Part shown: positions 33,016 through 41,631 of the stretch, piece after piece
Layout: every line of letters starts with the position of its first letter
Position numbering within the stretch: the first letter of the stretch is position 1
DNA from: Rhodothermales bacterium
GTDB taxonomy: Bacteria > Bacteroidota > Rhodothermia > Rhodothermales > JAHQVL01
Direction: 5' to 3'
NCBI GenBank assembly: GCA_041391505.1
Contig: JAWKNW010000023.1
Span: 46,977 to 110,976 of the forward strand
DNA length: 64,000 nt
The notes under the pieces: generated by a model
The model's database searches: none
The model's input: only the letters and a program-made list of their open reading frames with translations
What the model was told of the DNA's origin: nothing
Position numbers and translations under genes: made by a program

Positions 33016-34865
33016 ATCCCACGTTCGTAACCGTCGCCGGCGAGGCGCTGCTGCACTCGCTCTGGCAGGGCGCCTTCATCGCCGGCGCGCTGGCCCTTGC
33101 GCTTCGCCTCATGCGCGGCGCCTCGCCCAACGCCCGCTACCTCGTTTCCTGGGCCGCACTGACAGCGATGGTCGCCCTGCCCGTATGGACGGCGTGGCCC
33201 TCGGGTTCTGGTGGAACGGACGGACTCGGAGGAGCAGAACTACTGACGCCGGCACGTAGCTCAGATCATATAGTGCCGCAGGTTCTCCCCGATCAGATGG
33301 CTCAGTCGGCGGCAACCGGCTTTGCGGTGTCTCCTTTGCTGGTGGCGCTCTGGTTAATAGGCGTTTTAGTAATGAGCTTCAGACTGGCGCTCGGCTGGCG
33401 AGAGGTCCATCGTATGCGCCGGCTCCCCGGTCGTCCCCTCGACGCCGGCCTGGCTGAGGCCGTCGACCGCCTGATGCGGAGCCTCGGCATCACCCATCGC
33501 GTGAGGATCCTCGCGACCGACCGCGCCGGCGAGCCGATGCTCATCGGGTGGCTCAAACCCGTCATCATGATCCCGGCCGCACTGCTCGCCGGCATGCCGC
33601 CGGCGCACGTCGAGGCCATCCTCGCGCACGAGCTGGCGCACATCCGCCGGCACGACTACCTCTTCGCCGTGCTCCAGTCCATCCTCGAAGCCGTGCTGTT
33701 TTATCATCCGGCCGCCTGGTGGATCTCGGGCCGCATCCGCGAGGAGCGCGAGCGCGCCTGCGACGACCTGGCCGTGGCGGCGATCGCCAGCCGATCGACC
33801 TATGTCCGCGCCCTGGCCGGACTGGAGGAACGCCGGGTGGCGTCGCTCCGGCTGGCCCTGCCGGCCGGCGGTGGATCGCTCGTCGGGCGTATCCAGCGGC
33901 TGGTGGAGCCGCCGGCGCCGGATCGGTTGCGCTCGGCATCGGGCATTGTGCTGGCCATTGCGATCGTGGCGGTCAGCAGTTTCATTGCGGTGGCGTGCAT
34001 CGATGCGCGGGAAGCACCGGGGGTAACATCCAGCACGGTCATTCACGATGCGCTGGGTTTTCAAATCAACCTGCCGGAGAACTGGCAAGCCGGCAGCTTC
34101 AACGAAATCGACGGCGCATTCTGGTCGCAGCTTTATTGGGCTCCCGATCATCAGCAGTTCGTACAGATAGAGGAGTATTCGGACCTGCCGGATTACCAGC
34201 GCAGGGAATGGTTCACTGGGTCGGATCTGCGTCGGATCGCACGTTTTGACGCCATCCACCGCACGTCGCTGACACAGCTGGGATTGGATGCGTACGACGC
34301 AAGCGCTTTCACATTCAGGGATGACAGCACGAACGGATATGCGATCTGGATTGAGGCGATGGAGCGGTACTACCTCGTCACAGCCGGCGGCATGACATCG
34401 CATGTCGACGACCTCACACTGCGCAAAACAATCGGCTCGCTGAATTTTATCGAACGTCAACCCCTCGTCATTGACATCCCATCCCTGCACCCGCTCGGCG
34501 ACACGACGCGTGTAGTATCCGGTTTCGGGATGCGCTTCCATCCCGTGCTGAAGATCGAACGGTTTCACCGGGGCGTCGACTTCGCGGCGCCGGCGGGTAA
34601 ACCCGTCTACGCAACGGCTGACGGCATCGTCAAATCGGCTGAGACCGCCGAGGGGTATGGCCAGATCATCCGTATCGCGCACGAGGAAGGCTACGAAACC
34701 TGGTATGCCCAGCTTTCGCAACAGCGCGTTGCGCAAGGCGATACCGTCCGCGCCGGCCAGCAGATCGGTGCGGCGGGCAGCTCAGGCCTATCGACCGCTC
34801 CACACCTCCACTACGAAGTCCATAAAAACGGCAAACCGGTCGACCCGATCGACTATTTGCCCTGA
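33012..34865 (+). CDS. BlaR1-like M56 metalloprotease fused to an M23 (LytM) domain
   Basis: 617 aa. Residues 1-330 are a BlaR1/MecR1-type membrane protease: helices at about 12-32, 43-60, 106-127, zinc motif HELAH (206-210), third-ligand region EERERACDD (244-252), and a last helix at about 311-330. Residues 340-480 are an unrecognised extracytoplasmic alpha/beta domain. Residues about 495-617 are an M23/LytM domain: HRGVDFAAPAG with ligands His519 and Asp523, HLH at 598-600. In LytM the second catalytic His lies in YMH/YAHL; here the segment is WYAQLSQ, with Gln567 (CAG codon), so the domain keeps its zinc ligands but probably does not hydrolyse peptidoglycan. It replaces the penicillin-binding sensor of BlaR1. 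Start overlaps the blaI stop. Confidence 0.9.
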   Translation: MNPTFVTVAGEALLHSLWQGAFIAGALALALRLMRGASPNARYLVSWAALTAMVALPVWTAWPSGSGGTDGLGGAELLTPARSSDHIVPQVLPDQMAQSAATGFAVSPLLVALWLIGVLVMSFRLALGWREVHRMRRLPGRPLDAGLAEAVDRLMRSLGITHRVRILATDRAGEPMLIGWLKPVIMIPAALLAGMPPAHVEAILAHELAHIRRHDYLFAVLQSILEAVLFYHPAAWWISGRIREERERACDDLAVAAIASRSTYVRALAGLEERRVASLRLALPAGGGSLVGRIQRLVEPPAPDRLRSASGIVLAIAIVAVSSFIAVACIDAREAPGVTSSTVIHDALGFQINLPENWQAGSFNEIDGAFWSQLYWAPDHQQFVQIEEYSDLPDYQRREWFTGSDLRRIARFDAIHRTSLTQLGLDAYDASAFTFRDDSTNGYAIWIEAMERYYLVTAGGMTSHVDDLTLRKTIGSLNFIERQPLVIDIPSLHPLGDTTRVVSGFGMRFHPVLKIERFHRGVDFAAPAGKPVYATADGIVKSAETAEGYGQIIRIAHEEGYETWYAQLSQQRVAQGDTVRAGQQIGAAGSSGLSTAPHLHYEVHKNGKPVDPIDYLP

Positions 34866-34888
34866 CACATCCTTGAGGGAGAATTCGC

Positions 34889-36820
34889 ATGACGGCACTA
34901 CTCCATCATCCGTTCGTCGATCTGCTCGGCGCCATCCTGGTCCACTCGCTCTGGCAGGGCGCACTCATCGCCGGCATCCTGGCCATCGCGTTGCGCCTGC
35001 TGCGACGCACTTCGCCACAGCGTAGATACCTCGTTTGCTGGGTGGCTTTTGTGGCGCTCATCGTGGTGCCGGTATTAACCAGCTTGCCACTGTCGGCGGG
35101 GCAGCCCGCGGGTGGACAAGGGGGACTCCGGCTGGTGGACACGGTAAACGGGGGTGAGGTTGGTGCTACGATGCCTGCGGTTGCGGCTGCACAGTTGGCC
35201 GATGCGGGCTTCGACGTTGCGCTGAGGCCGGTTCTTGCGGCGTTATGGCTGATCGGTGTGCTGGGCATGAGCATCCGCCTTGCGCTGGGCTGGAACGGGG
35301 TATATCGGATGCGCCGGCTGTATAGTGAGTCGCTGGATGCCGGCCTGACCGCCGCCGTCAACCGCCTGATGCGGAGCCTCGGCATCACCCGGCGCGTGCG
35401 GATCATCGCGACCGACCGCGCCGGCGAGCCGATGCTCATCGGGTGGCTGAAACCCGTCATCCTGATCCCGGCCGCACTGCTCGCCGGCATGCCGCCGGCG
35501 CACGTCGAGGCCATCCTCGCGCACGAACTGGCGCACATCCGCCGGCACGACTACCTCTTCGCCGTGCTCCAGTCCATCCTCGAAGCCGTGCTGTTTTATC
35601 ATCCGGCCGCCTGGTGGATCTCGGGCCGCATCCGCGAGGAGCGCGAGCGCGCCTGCGACGACCTGGCCGTGGCGGCCATTGCGAGCCGGTCGACCTATGT
35701 CCGCGCCCTGGCCGGATTGGAGGAACGCCGGGTGGCGTCGCTCCGGCTGGCCTTGCCGGCCGGCGGGGGATCGCTCGTCGCGCGCATCCAGCGGCTGGTG
35801 GAGCCGCCGGCGCCCGACCGGCTGCGCTCGACGACCGGCCTCGCCCTGACGGCCGCCATGATGGTGCTCTGCGGTGCGCTCGTCGCGGCCTGCTCGGACA
35901 AGACCCTGCCCGGCGAGCCGCTCGTCGAGACCCTCGCCGCCCTGCCCGATGAACTGGGGACAATGGTCCGCCAGGCCGACATCGAGGGGACGATCACGTA
36001 CCTGCACGACCGGCGTGAAGCCGGCGACCCGGAGGCGTATCGACTGCTGGTGGACGCGTTTGCCGCGGCGAAAGACGCCGATCTGCGCCAGAACATGGTG
36101 TTCGTCTTCGCGCACATCAACACGCCGGCAGGGGATCGTGAGCTGATCCGGATCGCGGAGACAGATTCGGATGAGCAGGTGCAGATGAACGCGATCAGGG
36201 CGATAGGAGAGCGAATCCCGCTCGACATGGAACGCGTCCAGTACCGGCGATTTTCGTATCAATACGATGCATACACCGTGACGATGGACTATCCGGAGAT
36301 GCCGGTCGAACAGATCGAAGCCATCCAACTGGAGCTGCGACGGATCGCAGCGGGCCCCAATTTCAATGAGATACAACGGCAATCCGCCATCGGCGCATTG
36401 GCCTATCGCAACGATGAGGATGCACTTCTACGGACGATTTTATCGTCAAATGCTCCGGAACGTGTCAAATCCGCCGCCATTCGTGGACTGGCAAAACCCC
36501 TCGACAAGCCAGGTTTGTATGTTGACCTGATGCAGGAATTCGGCTCAGAATCGCGGCTATTGAACCGCATGGATGTTGCATCTGAGACGCCGGCGACACA
36601 GGATGGCCTGGCGACGGTCCTGGCCTATTTCTCCGACGCATCCATCCCAGGACAGGATCTGGAGGGACTATTTGGACAGTACTTCCAGTATCTTCCCCAT
36701 CTTGCATCGCCATCTGACTGGCCCGCTCTGAGAAGCCGCGTCCTCCAGGAACGGCAGCAGTACGCATCTGATACGCCCCAGGCCCGCGTGCTGGATCTGG
36801 CGCTGGAGCGCCGCGATTGA
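34889..36820 (+). CDS. BlaR1-like M56 metalloprotease with C-terminal helical-repeat domain
   Basis: 643 aa. The N-terminal 340 residues repeat the plan of the preceding protein: helices at about 12-36, 48-66, 113-133, zinc motif HELAH (212-216), EERERACDD, and a last helix around 320-345. The DNA over the core (about 35355-35815) is nearly identical to 33465-33925 of the preceding gene. The C-terminal 300 residues are quite different: helical, with HEAT-like units (DADLRQNMVFVFAHIN, EQVQMNAIRAIGERI, RQSAIGALAYRNDEDALL, RVKSAAIRGLAKPL). It probably presents a protein-interaction platform in the periplasm. GAGGGAG precedes the ATG by 8 bp. It ends the operon. Confidence 0.88.
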   Translation: MTALLHHPFVDLLGAILVHSLWQGALIAGILAIALRLLRRTSPQRRYLVCWVAFVALIVVPVLTSLPLSAGQPAGGQGGLRLVDTVNGGEVGATMPAVAAAQLADAGFDVALRPVLAALWLIGVLGMSIRLALGWNGVYRMRRLYSESLDAGLTAAVNRLMRSLGITRRVRIIATDRAGEPMLIGWLKPVILIPAALLAGMPPAHVEAILAHELAHIRRHDYLFAVLQSILEAVLFYHPAAWWISGRIREERERACDDLAVAAIASRSTYVRALAGLEERRVASLRLALPAGGGSLVARIQRLVEPPAPDRLRSTTGLALTAAMMVLCGALVAACSDKTLPGEPLVETLAALPDELGTMVRQADIEGTITYLHDRREAGDPEAYRLLVDAFAAAKDADLRQNMVFVFAHINTPAGDRELIRIAETDSDEQVQMNAIRAIGERIPLDMERVQYRRFSYQYDAYTVTMDYPEMPVEQIEAIQLELRRIAAGPNFNEIQRQSAIGALAYRNDEDALLRTILSSNAPERVKSAAIRGLAKPLDKPGLYVDLMQEFGSESRLLNRMDVASETPATQDGLATVLAYFSDASIPGQDLEGLFGQYFQYLPHLASPSDWPALRSRVLQERQQYASDTPQARVLDLALERRD

Positions 36821-36847
36821 CCCGCCTCCACCCGCCATTCCTCACCC

Positions 36848-37002
36848 GGGGCACCTCCCCGCCGCCGCGAACGCGGCGGCTGCCCCTCCTCGGGGAGGAG
36901 GGGCCTGACCAGTGAGCGCCGATGACTACCGCTCATACCACAACATAGCGCCAGCCCCCTCCTCCCGAGGAGGGGGACCAAGGGGGAGGTGGGCCAGGCA
37001 CA
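36848..37002. repeat. Cluster of GC-rich palindromes upstream of DUF559
   Basis: Three perfect hairpins lie here: 36861-36880 (GCCGCCGCG / CGCGGCGGC type), 36882-36904 (GCCCCTCCTC / GAGGAGGGGC) and 36955-36976 (CCCCCTCCTC / GAGGAGGGGG). They are bracketed by an outer CACCTCCCC / GGGGGAGGTG pair. They fill the space between the second M56 gene and the DUF559 gene. Confidence 0.75.
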
Positions 37003-37073
37003 GCACAACGACCAGGACGTTACGCCGCCCCCTCGCGAGGTGTCTTGTAAGGCAGAACCCTCCCTGCCGCCTC

Positions 37074-37433
37074 ATGTCTCCCCAGGACCTCGCCCGCATC
37101 CGTCGCCGCCGCCTCCGGAAAAACGCCACGCCGGCGGAACGCGTCCTGTGGGAAGGCCTCCGCAACTACCGCTGCGCCGGACGGAAATTCCGCCGGCAGC
37201 ACTCCATCGGCCCCTTCATCGTCGACTTCTACTGCCCCTCGGCCCGCCTCGTCGTCGAGGTCGAAGGCGGCATCCACAACGACCCGTGGCGCGCGGAATA
37301 CGACGCACGCCGGCATCGGTATCTCGTACAGGCCGGCTACCGGGTGATCTACTTCAGCAACCAGAAGGTCATCCACGAAACAGCGGCCGTGCTCGCCGCC
37401 ATCGCGACACATCTCGCCCCGCCGGGATCATAA
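37074..37433 (+). CDS. DUF559 endonuclease-like protein
   Basis: 119 aa, a complete DUF559 (Vsr-like PD-(D/E)XK fold) protein. N-terminal basic helix (RRRRLRKNATPAERVLWEGL), then the core IGPFIVDFYCPSARLVVEVEGG with Asp51 and the Glu62-x-Glu64 pair, then a helix and RYLVQAGYRVIYFSNQKV. The fold suggests a small nuclease; biological role unknown. DUF559 genes are often solitary and preceded by GC-rich palindromes, as here. The ATG at 37074 gives the usual family length; an upstream ATG at 36912 would translate the palindromes. Confidence 0.87.
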   Translation: MSPQDLARIRRRRLRKNATPAERVLWEGLRNYRCAGRKFRRQHSIGPFIVDFYCPSARLVVEVEGGIHNDPWRAEYDARRHRYLVQAGYRVIYFSNQKVIHETAAVLAAIATHLAPPGS

Positions 37434-37475
37434 TCCCCTTCCGCATCATTCAGACCGTGCACAACGCATCGCTGC

Positions 37476-40397
37476 ATGATGAAATCCATTCTTTTCGCAT
37501 TTCTTGGCCTCCTGTTCGCCATCCCGGTTTCGGCGCAGGGCTTTCAGGTCTTCAACGGACGCAACCACCCCGAGCTGAAGTGGCAGGTTGCCGAGACCGA
37601 CCATTTCAGCATCATGTACCCCCGGCACCTCGCCGGCATCGAGCTGGAAGCCGCCCCGATCGCGGAGGCGACCTACGCCGCCCTCTCCGCCAACCTCGGC
37701 GTCACATTCGACAAAAAAATCCGCATCTACCTCTCCGACGAGGACGAAATCCTGAACGGTTTCGCCGTCCGCCTGGGCAACGGCTATACCAACATCTGGG
37801 TGCACGTCAACGACGTGGCCACCACCTGGTCGGGGCACACCAAGTGGCTCCGCACCGTGCTCTCGCACGAACTCACCCATCTCTTCCATTACCGGGCCGT
37901 CCGGGGCACACTGGGCTTCGCGGACATCTTCTTCGGCGATCCGCTGCCCAGCTTCTGGGCCGAGGGGCTCGCGCAATACCAGACCGAACGCTGGGACGCC
38001 TACCGGGGCGACCAGTGGCTCCGCACCGCCGTGCTCGACGACCGCCTCTCGTACGAGGACGGCCGCTCACTCTACAACGGCCGGCTCCTCTATGCCTCCG
38101 GCAACGCGCAGGTCCGCTTCTTCGCCCAGCAATACGGGGATTCGACCCTCAAAAACCTGCTCGCACACCGCGAGAACTACCTGTTCAACCGCGTACGCAT
38201 ACACGACTTCTACACGGCCTTCGAGGAGACGACCGACCAATCGTACCGCGAGTTCTTCGACGACTGGCGCCGGCACGTCAACGTCTACTACAACACCCTC
38301 GCCGGCCAGATGGAAAACCTCGACTCCCTCGGCGTCGACCCGCTCGCCCTCCCCGGCCAGTACATCTATGATGTGCGCTACAGCCCGGACACCACGAAGA
38401 TCGCCGTGCTCTCCGTCACCTCGATCCGCCGGCCCGTGCGCCGGCTCTACGTGATCGACACAAAACGCAAGACCCGAACGATCGCCGCCGAAGGCAGCAT
38501 CGACGGTCCGGTAACCTGGAGCCCCGACGGGCAGACGCTGGCCTTTTCGCGCCTCGTCCGCGGCCGGAAGGGCTCGATGCTCAACGACCTGTTTACCGTC
38601 CGCGCCGACGGCAAGAAGCTGCGCCGGCTCACGAACAGCCGCCGCGCCTCATCCCCGGCATTCTCCCCCGACGGGCGGCAACTCGCCTTCATCGGCTCCG
38701 ACGCCGGCACCGCCAACCTGTTTTTGCTCGACCTGGCCTCCGGCCGTGAGCAGCAGCTGACCGGTTTCACGGGCGATGTCCAGATCGGCTCGCTGGCGTG
38801 GCATCCGTTCCAGCCCCGCATCGCCTTCGCGTGCTTCGACGCCGACGGCCGGCGCGACGTCGCCGTACTCGATATCGAGACCCGCGCGATCACACCGGCG
38901 ACCGATGGCGACCACGAGGACCACGGCCCGGTCTGGAGCCCCGACGGCCGGCAGCTCGCGTACACCTCCCTCCGCGACCGCGTGCCCAACGTCTTTGCCG
39001 TCGACCTCGAGAGCGGCGTGCACCGCCGGGTGACGCGGCTCGTCGCCGGAGGGCGGGCACTGCAGTGGGTCCAGCCCGACTCGCTGCATCCCGCCGGCAC
39101 CCTGGTCGTCTCCGCGGCGGCGTCCAAAGAACGCGACCGCGCCTTCCGCATCGATGCGGCGCGCGTGGCGGACGCGCCCGAACCCACGGTGCCGCCGGCC
39201 TACGCCGCATGGACGACGCACGAGCCGCCCCAGGTGGTGCCGGCCGTCGTGCCGCCCGACGCCGGGCCGATCACGCGCCGCGGCCGGTACCGCCCCCTCA
39301 AGAACCTCACCCATGTAGCCACCTTCGCCCTGCCCTATTACAATGCGCCGGACGACTGGGGCCTCGCCGGCATCACGTCGTGGACCGAGCCGCTGGGCAA
39401 ACACCTCCTCGCACTTACGGGCAGCCTGGCCATCCCCACGCCTACGACCAACAGCTTCGTCCTCGCCACCTACATCAACAACCAGTGGGTGCCGTCGATC
39501 AACGTCAACGCTTATTCGCTGCTCCCGAGCATCCGGGCGTATGGCGACACTTACCTGGCGGACGGCATTTCGGGGGCGGACCTGGCATTCTCCTGGCCGA
39601 TCGACCTCGGCATCAAACCCTACACCGCCACCCGCTTCGAGGTCCGCCTGCGGCATGCCCGGTTCGAGCCGCTCAACGCATCGGATTTCGACACCCTCGA
39701 CCCGGCCATCCCCGCACCGGCCGAAGGCCGGCAGACCGACCTCCGGCTTTCGCTTTCCCGGAAGCGGCTTCGCCCCTATGCCGACAACCTCGTCCATCCG
39801 CTGGACGGCCATGGCATCCGGCTCGAAGCCACCGGCGCCGCCGGGGCACTGGGATCCGACACCGAGTTTGTCCGCGGCGACCTCTCGGCCTTTGCCGTGG
39901 CGCCAGGTGGCGGGTTGAATCGATTTTTTGTCTATGCGCATGCCCAGGCCATCGCCGGCGACGTGCTCCCGCAACACCAGGCTGGGTTCGCCCGTTTCGA
40001 TGACCTCCAGATCACCGCACCCGAAGTGGGGTTGCTTTCGTTTGTGGATGCGAATCGGGTCCGCGGATACCGCGACCCCGTGGTGGGCAACCGACTCGCG
40101 TTCGGCACCCTCGAATACCGGATGCCCGTCGCCAGCAGCCTCCAGACAAACATACTGGGCTTTTTCTCGCTCGGCGCGACGACGCTGGCGCTTTTTGCGG
40201 ACGGGGGCATCGTGTGGCGAGATCGCTTGCAGCTCACGCGCCGGCTCGGCGCGGGCGCCGAGTTAAAAAACGTACTCGTGCTCGGCGGCGTCATCAGCAT
40301 CGCGCACGCCGTGGGCGTGGGCCAGCCGTATGACGACCTCGGGACCGATCGAAACTACGAGGTCTATTACCGCCTGCGCGCCGCATTGCCCTTCTGA
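37476..40397 (+). CDS. Outer-membrane protein: peptidase-MA-like, TolB-type propeller and C-terminal beta-barrel
   Basis: 973 aa with a signal peptide (cleavage near VSAQ). Residues about 35-285 resemble the peptidase MA-like gluzincin domain, with zinc motif HELTH (131-135) and the downstream EGLAQYQTE that should give the third ligand. Residues about 290-600 form a WD40/TolB-like propeller with repeated VTWSPDGQTLAF / AFSPDGRQLAFIG / VWSPDGRQLAY units. The last 330 residues look like an outer-membrane beta-barrel of the bacterial surface antigen/Omp85-like type and end in a terminal Phe. A surface or periplasm-facing metalloprotease anchored by its own barrel is the natural reading. A terminator follows. 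Confidence 0.85.
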   Translation: MMKSILFAFLGLLFAIPVSAQGFQVFNGRNHPELKWQVAETDHFSIMYPRHLAGIELEAAPIAEATYAALSANLGVTFDKKIRIYLSDEDEILNGFAVRLGNGYTNIWVHVNDVATTWSGHTKWLRTVLSHELTHLFHYRAVRGTLGFADIFFGDPLPSFWAEGLAQYQTERWDAYRGDQWLRTAVLDDRLSYEDGRSLYNGRLLYASGNAQVRFFAQQYGDSTLKNLLAHRENYLFNRVRIHDFYTAFEETTDQSYREFFDDWRRHVNVYYNTLAGQMENLDSLGVDPLALPGQYIYDVRYSPDTTKIAVLSVTSIRRPVRRLYVIDTKRKTRTIAAEGSIDGPVTWSPDGQTLAFSRLVRGRKGSMLNDLFTVRADGKKLRRLTNSRRASSPAFSPDGRQLAFIGSDAGTANLFLLDLASGREQQLTGFTGDVQIGSLAWHPFQPRIAFACFDADGRRDVAVLDIETRAITPATDGDHEDHGPVWSPDGRQLAYTSLRDRVPNVFAVDLESGVHRRVTRLVAGGRALQWVQPDSLHPAGTLVVSAAASKERDRAFRIDAARVADAPEPTVPPAYAAWTTHEPPQVVPAVVPPDAGPITRRGRYRPLKNLTHVATFALPYYNAPDDWGLAGITSWTEPLGKHLLALTGSLAIPTPTTNSFVLATYINNQWVPSINVNAYSLLPSIRAYGDTYLADGISGADLAFSWPIDLGIKPYTATRFEVRLRHARFEPLNASDFDTLDPAIPAPAEGRQTDLRLSLSRKRLRPYADNLVHPLDGHGIRLEATGAAGALGSDTEFVRGDLSAFAVAPGGGLNRFFVYAHAQAIAGDVLPQHQAGFARFDDLQITAPEVGLLSFVDANRVRGYRDPVVGNRLAFGTLEYRMPVASSLQTNILGFFSLGATTLALFADGGIVWRDRLQLTRRLGAGAELKNVLVLGGVISIAHAVGVGQPYDDLGTDRNYEVYYRLRAALPF

Positions 40398-40453
40398 TGC
40401 GAGGCGGATTGACCCGGCGCATCGTGTCCCGTATTCTGTGCTACGCGATGGGC

Positions 40454-40474
40454 CGCCGGCGGCCGGCGTTTTTT
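40454..40474 (+). terminator. Short terminator hairpin
   Basis: Stem CGCCGG / CCGGCG with a 3-nt loop, then TTTTTT. It separates the outer-membrane protein gene from the mscS-like gene that starts at 40501. Confidence 0.6.
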
Positions 40475-40500
40475 GTGCATCTTATCCAGACCGCCTGCTC

Positions 40501-41631
40501 ATGAAACAGGCCTTGCTCTTCTGTGCGCTGCTGATCGGAGCGACCTCGTGCGATACCGCCGTCCTACCGCTGCAGCGAGACCGGGCCGAGCCGGCGACCG
40601 ACACCCTGACCGTCGACCCCGCCCGGATCGACAGCCTCTTCGCGGAACTCGCGGCGATATCCGCCGAGATCCACGCCATCCGCCCGCCGGATCGCGACGA
40701 GCAGTTTCGCCGGCACATCGACAGCCTGCTGACCGACCTGGATGCCGTCCGATCCACCTTCGAACGCGCGGTGCCCGACGCCCGGGAACAGGTCGAATTG
40801 CCGTGGCTCGACATCGGCCGCATCGTCCTTTCCTTCATCCTGCTCATCTTCGCCGCGGTGCCCATCAAGGGCCTCATCTGGATGATGGACAAGTTCGCGG
40901 ACACGCGCGACGTCCAGCGCCAGCTCAGCGTCAAGAAATTTATCCCGGTCACCCGCGTCGTGCTGTGGGTGATCGTCGTCTACGCCATCCTGCACTGGGT
41001 ATTGAAGATCGATAGCACCGGACTGATCAGCGCCTGGGCCGGCGTGGGCGTCGCGGTCGGCTTCGCCTCGCAGGATGTCCTCAAGAACATCATCGGCGGG
41101 TTGATTCTCATCTTCGACAAACCGTTTCAGGAAGGAGACAAGATCAGCGTGGGCGGCACCTACGGCACCGTCAAGTCCATCGGACTGCGGTCGACCCGCA
41201 TCGTAACGCCCGACGACAACCTCGTCGCCGTCCCCAACGCGCAGGTCGTCGAGGACCAGGTCGCCAACGCCAACGCCGGCGAACCCCACTGCCAGGTCGT
41301 GACCGACCTGTACCTCCCGACCTGGGTGGATGTCATGGAAGCCAAGGCCATCGCCTACAGCGCGGCCGCCAACTCGCGGTACGTCTATCTCGACAAGCCC
41401 ATCGTCGTGAATATCAAGGACGAATATCAGGAAGGTTTTCTGACGCACATCGTCGTCAAGGCCTATGTGATCAGGCACCAGTACGAATTCGCGCTGTCGA
41501 GCGACATCACCGAGACCGCCAAGGCCGAGTTCCAGCGCAGGGGGATGCTCCCGCGCACGCTCGACGACCAGGCGCCCCACGCGCCGGCCGCCGACCTCGC
41601 GCGGGGCCACACCCCGGAGGATGGCGTCTGA
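40501..41631 (+). CDS. MscS-family mechanosensitive channel with N-terminal periplasmic extension
   Basis: 376 aa. A signal or lipoprotein-type leader (LLIGATSC) is followed by a polar helical segment (about 20-95), then TM helices at about 103-123 and 145-160, the pore helix region (SAWAGVGVAVGFASQDVLKNIIGG), and the MscS beta domain (FDKPFQEGDKISVGGTYGTV, RIVTPDDNLVAVPNAQVV). It opens on membrane tension to release solutes. The stop overlaps the next start (TGATG, 41629-41633), so the channel is translationally coupled to the 1096-aa protein. Confidence 0.9.
   Translation: MKQALLFCALLIGATSCDTAVLPLQRDRAEPATDTLTVDPARIDSLFAELAAISAEIHAIRPPDRDEQFRRHIDSLLTDLDAVRSTFERAVPDAREQVELPWLDIGRIVLSFILLIFAAVPIKGLIWMMDKFADTRDVQRQLSVKKFIPVTRVVLWVIVVYAILHWVLKIDSTGLISAWAGVGVAVGFASQDVLKNIIGGLILIFDKPFQEGDKISVGGTYGTVKSIGLRSTRIVTPDDNLVAVPNAQVVEDQVANANAGEPHCQVVTDLYLPTWVDVMEAKAIAYSAAANSRYVYLDKPIVVNIKDEYQEGFLTHIVVKAYVIRHQYEFALSSDITETAKAEFQRRGMLPRTLDDQAPHAPAADLARGHTPEDGV

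Noticed and set aside
32626..36820. Beta-lactam resistance operon
   Set aside because: BlaI and BlaR1-like proteins are present but there is no beta-lactamase or PBP2a gene and neither M56 protein has a penicillin-binding domain.
37476..40397. Simple TolB protein
   Set aside because: The propeller is TolB-like, but the N-terminal zinc-protease-like domain and C-terminal barrel exclude TolB itself, and no tol/pal genes are nearby.
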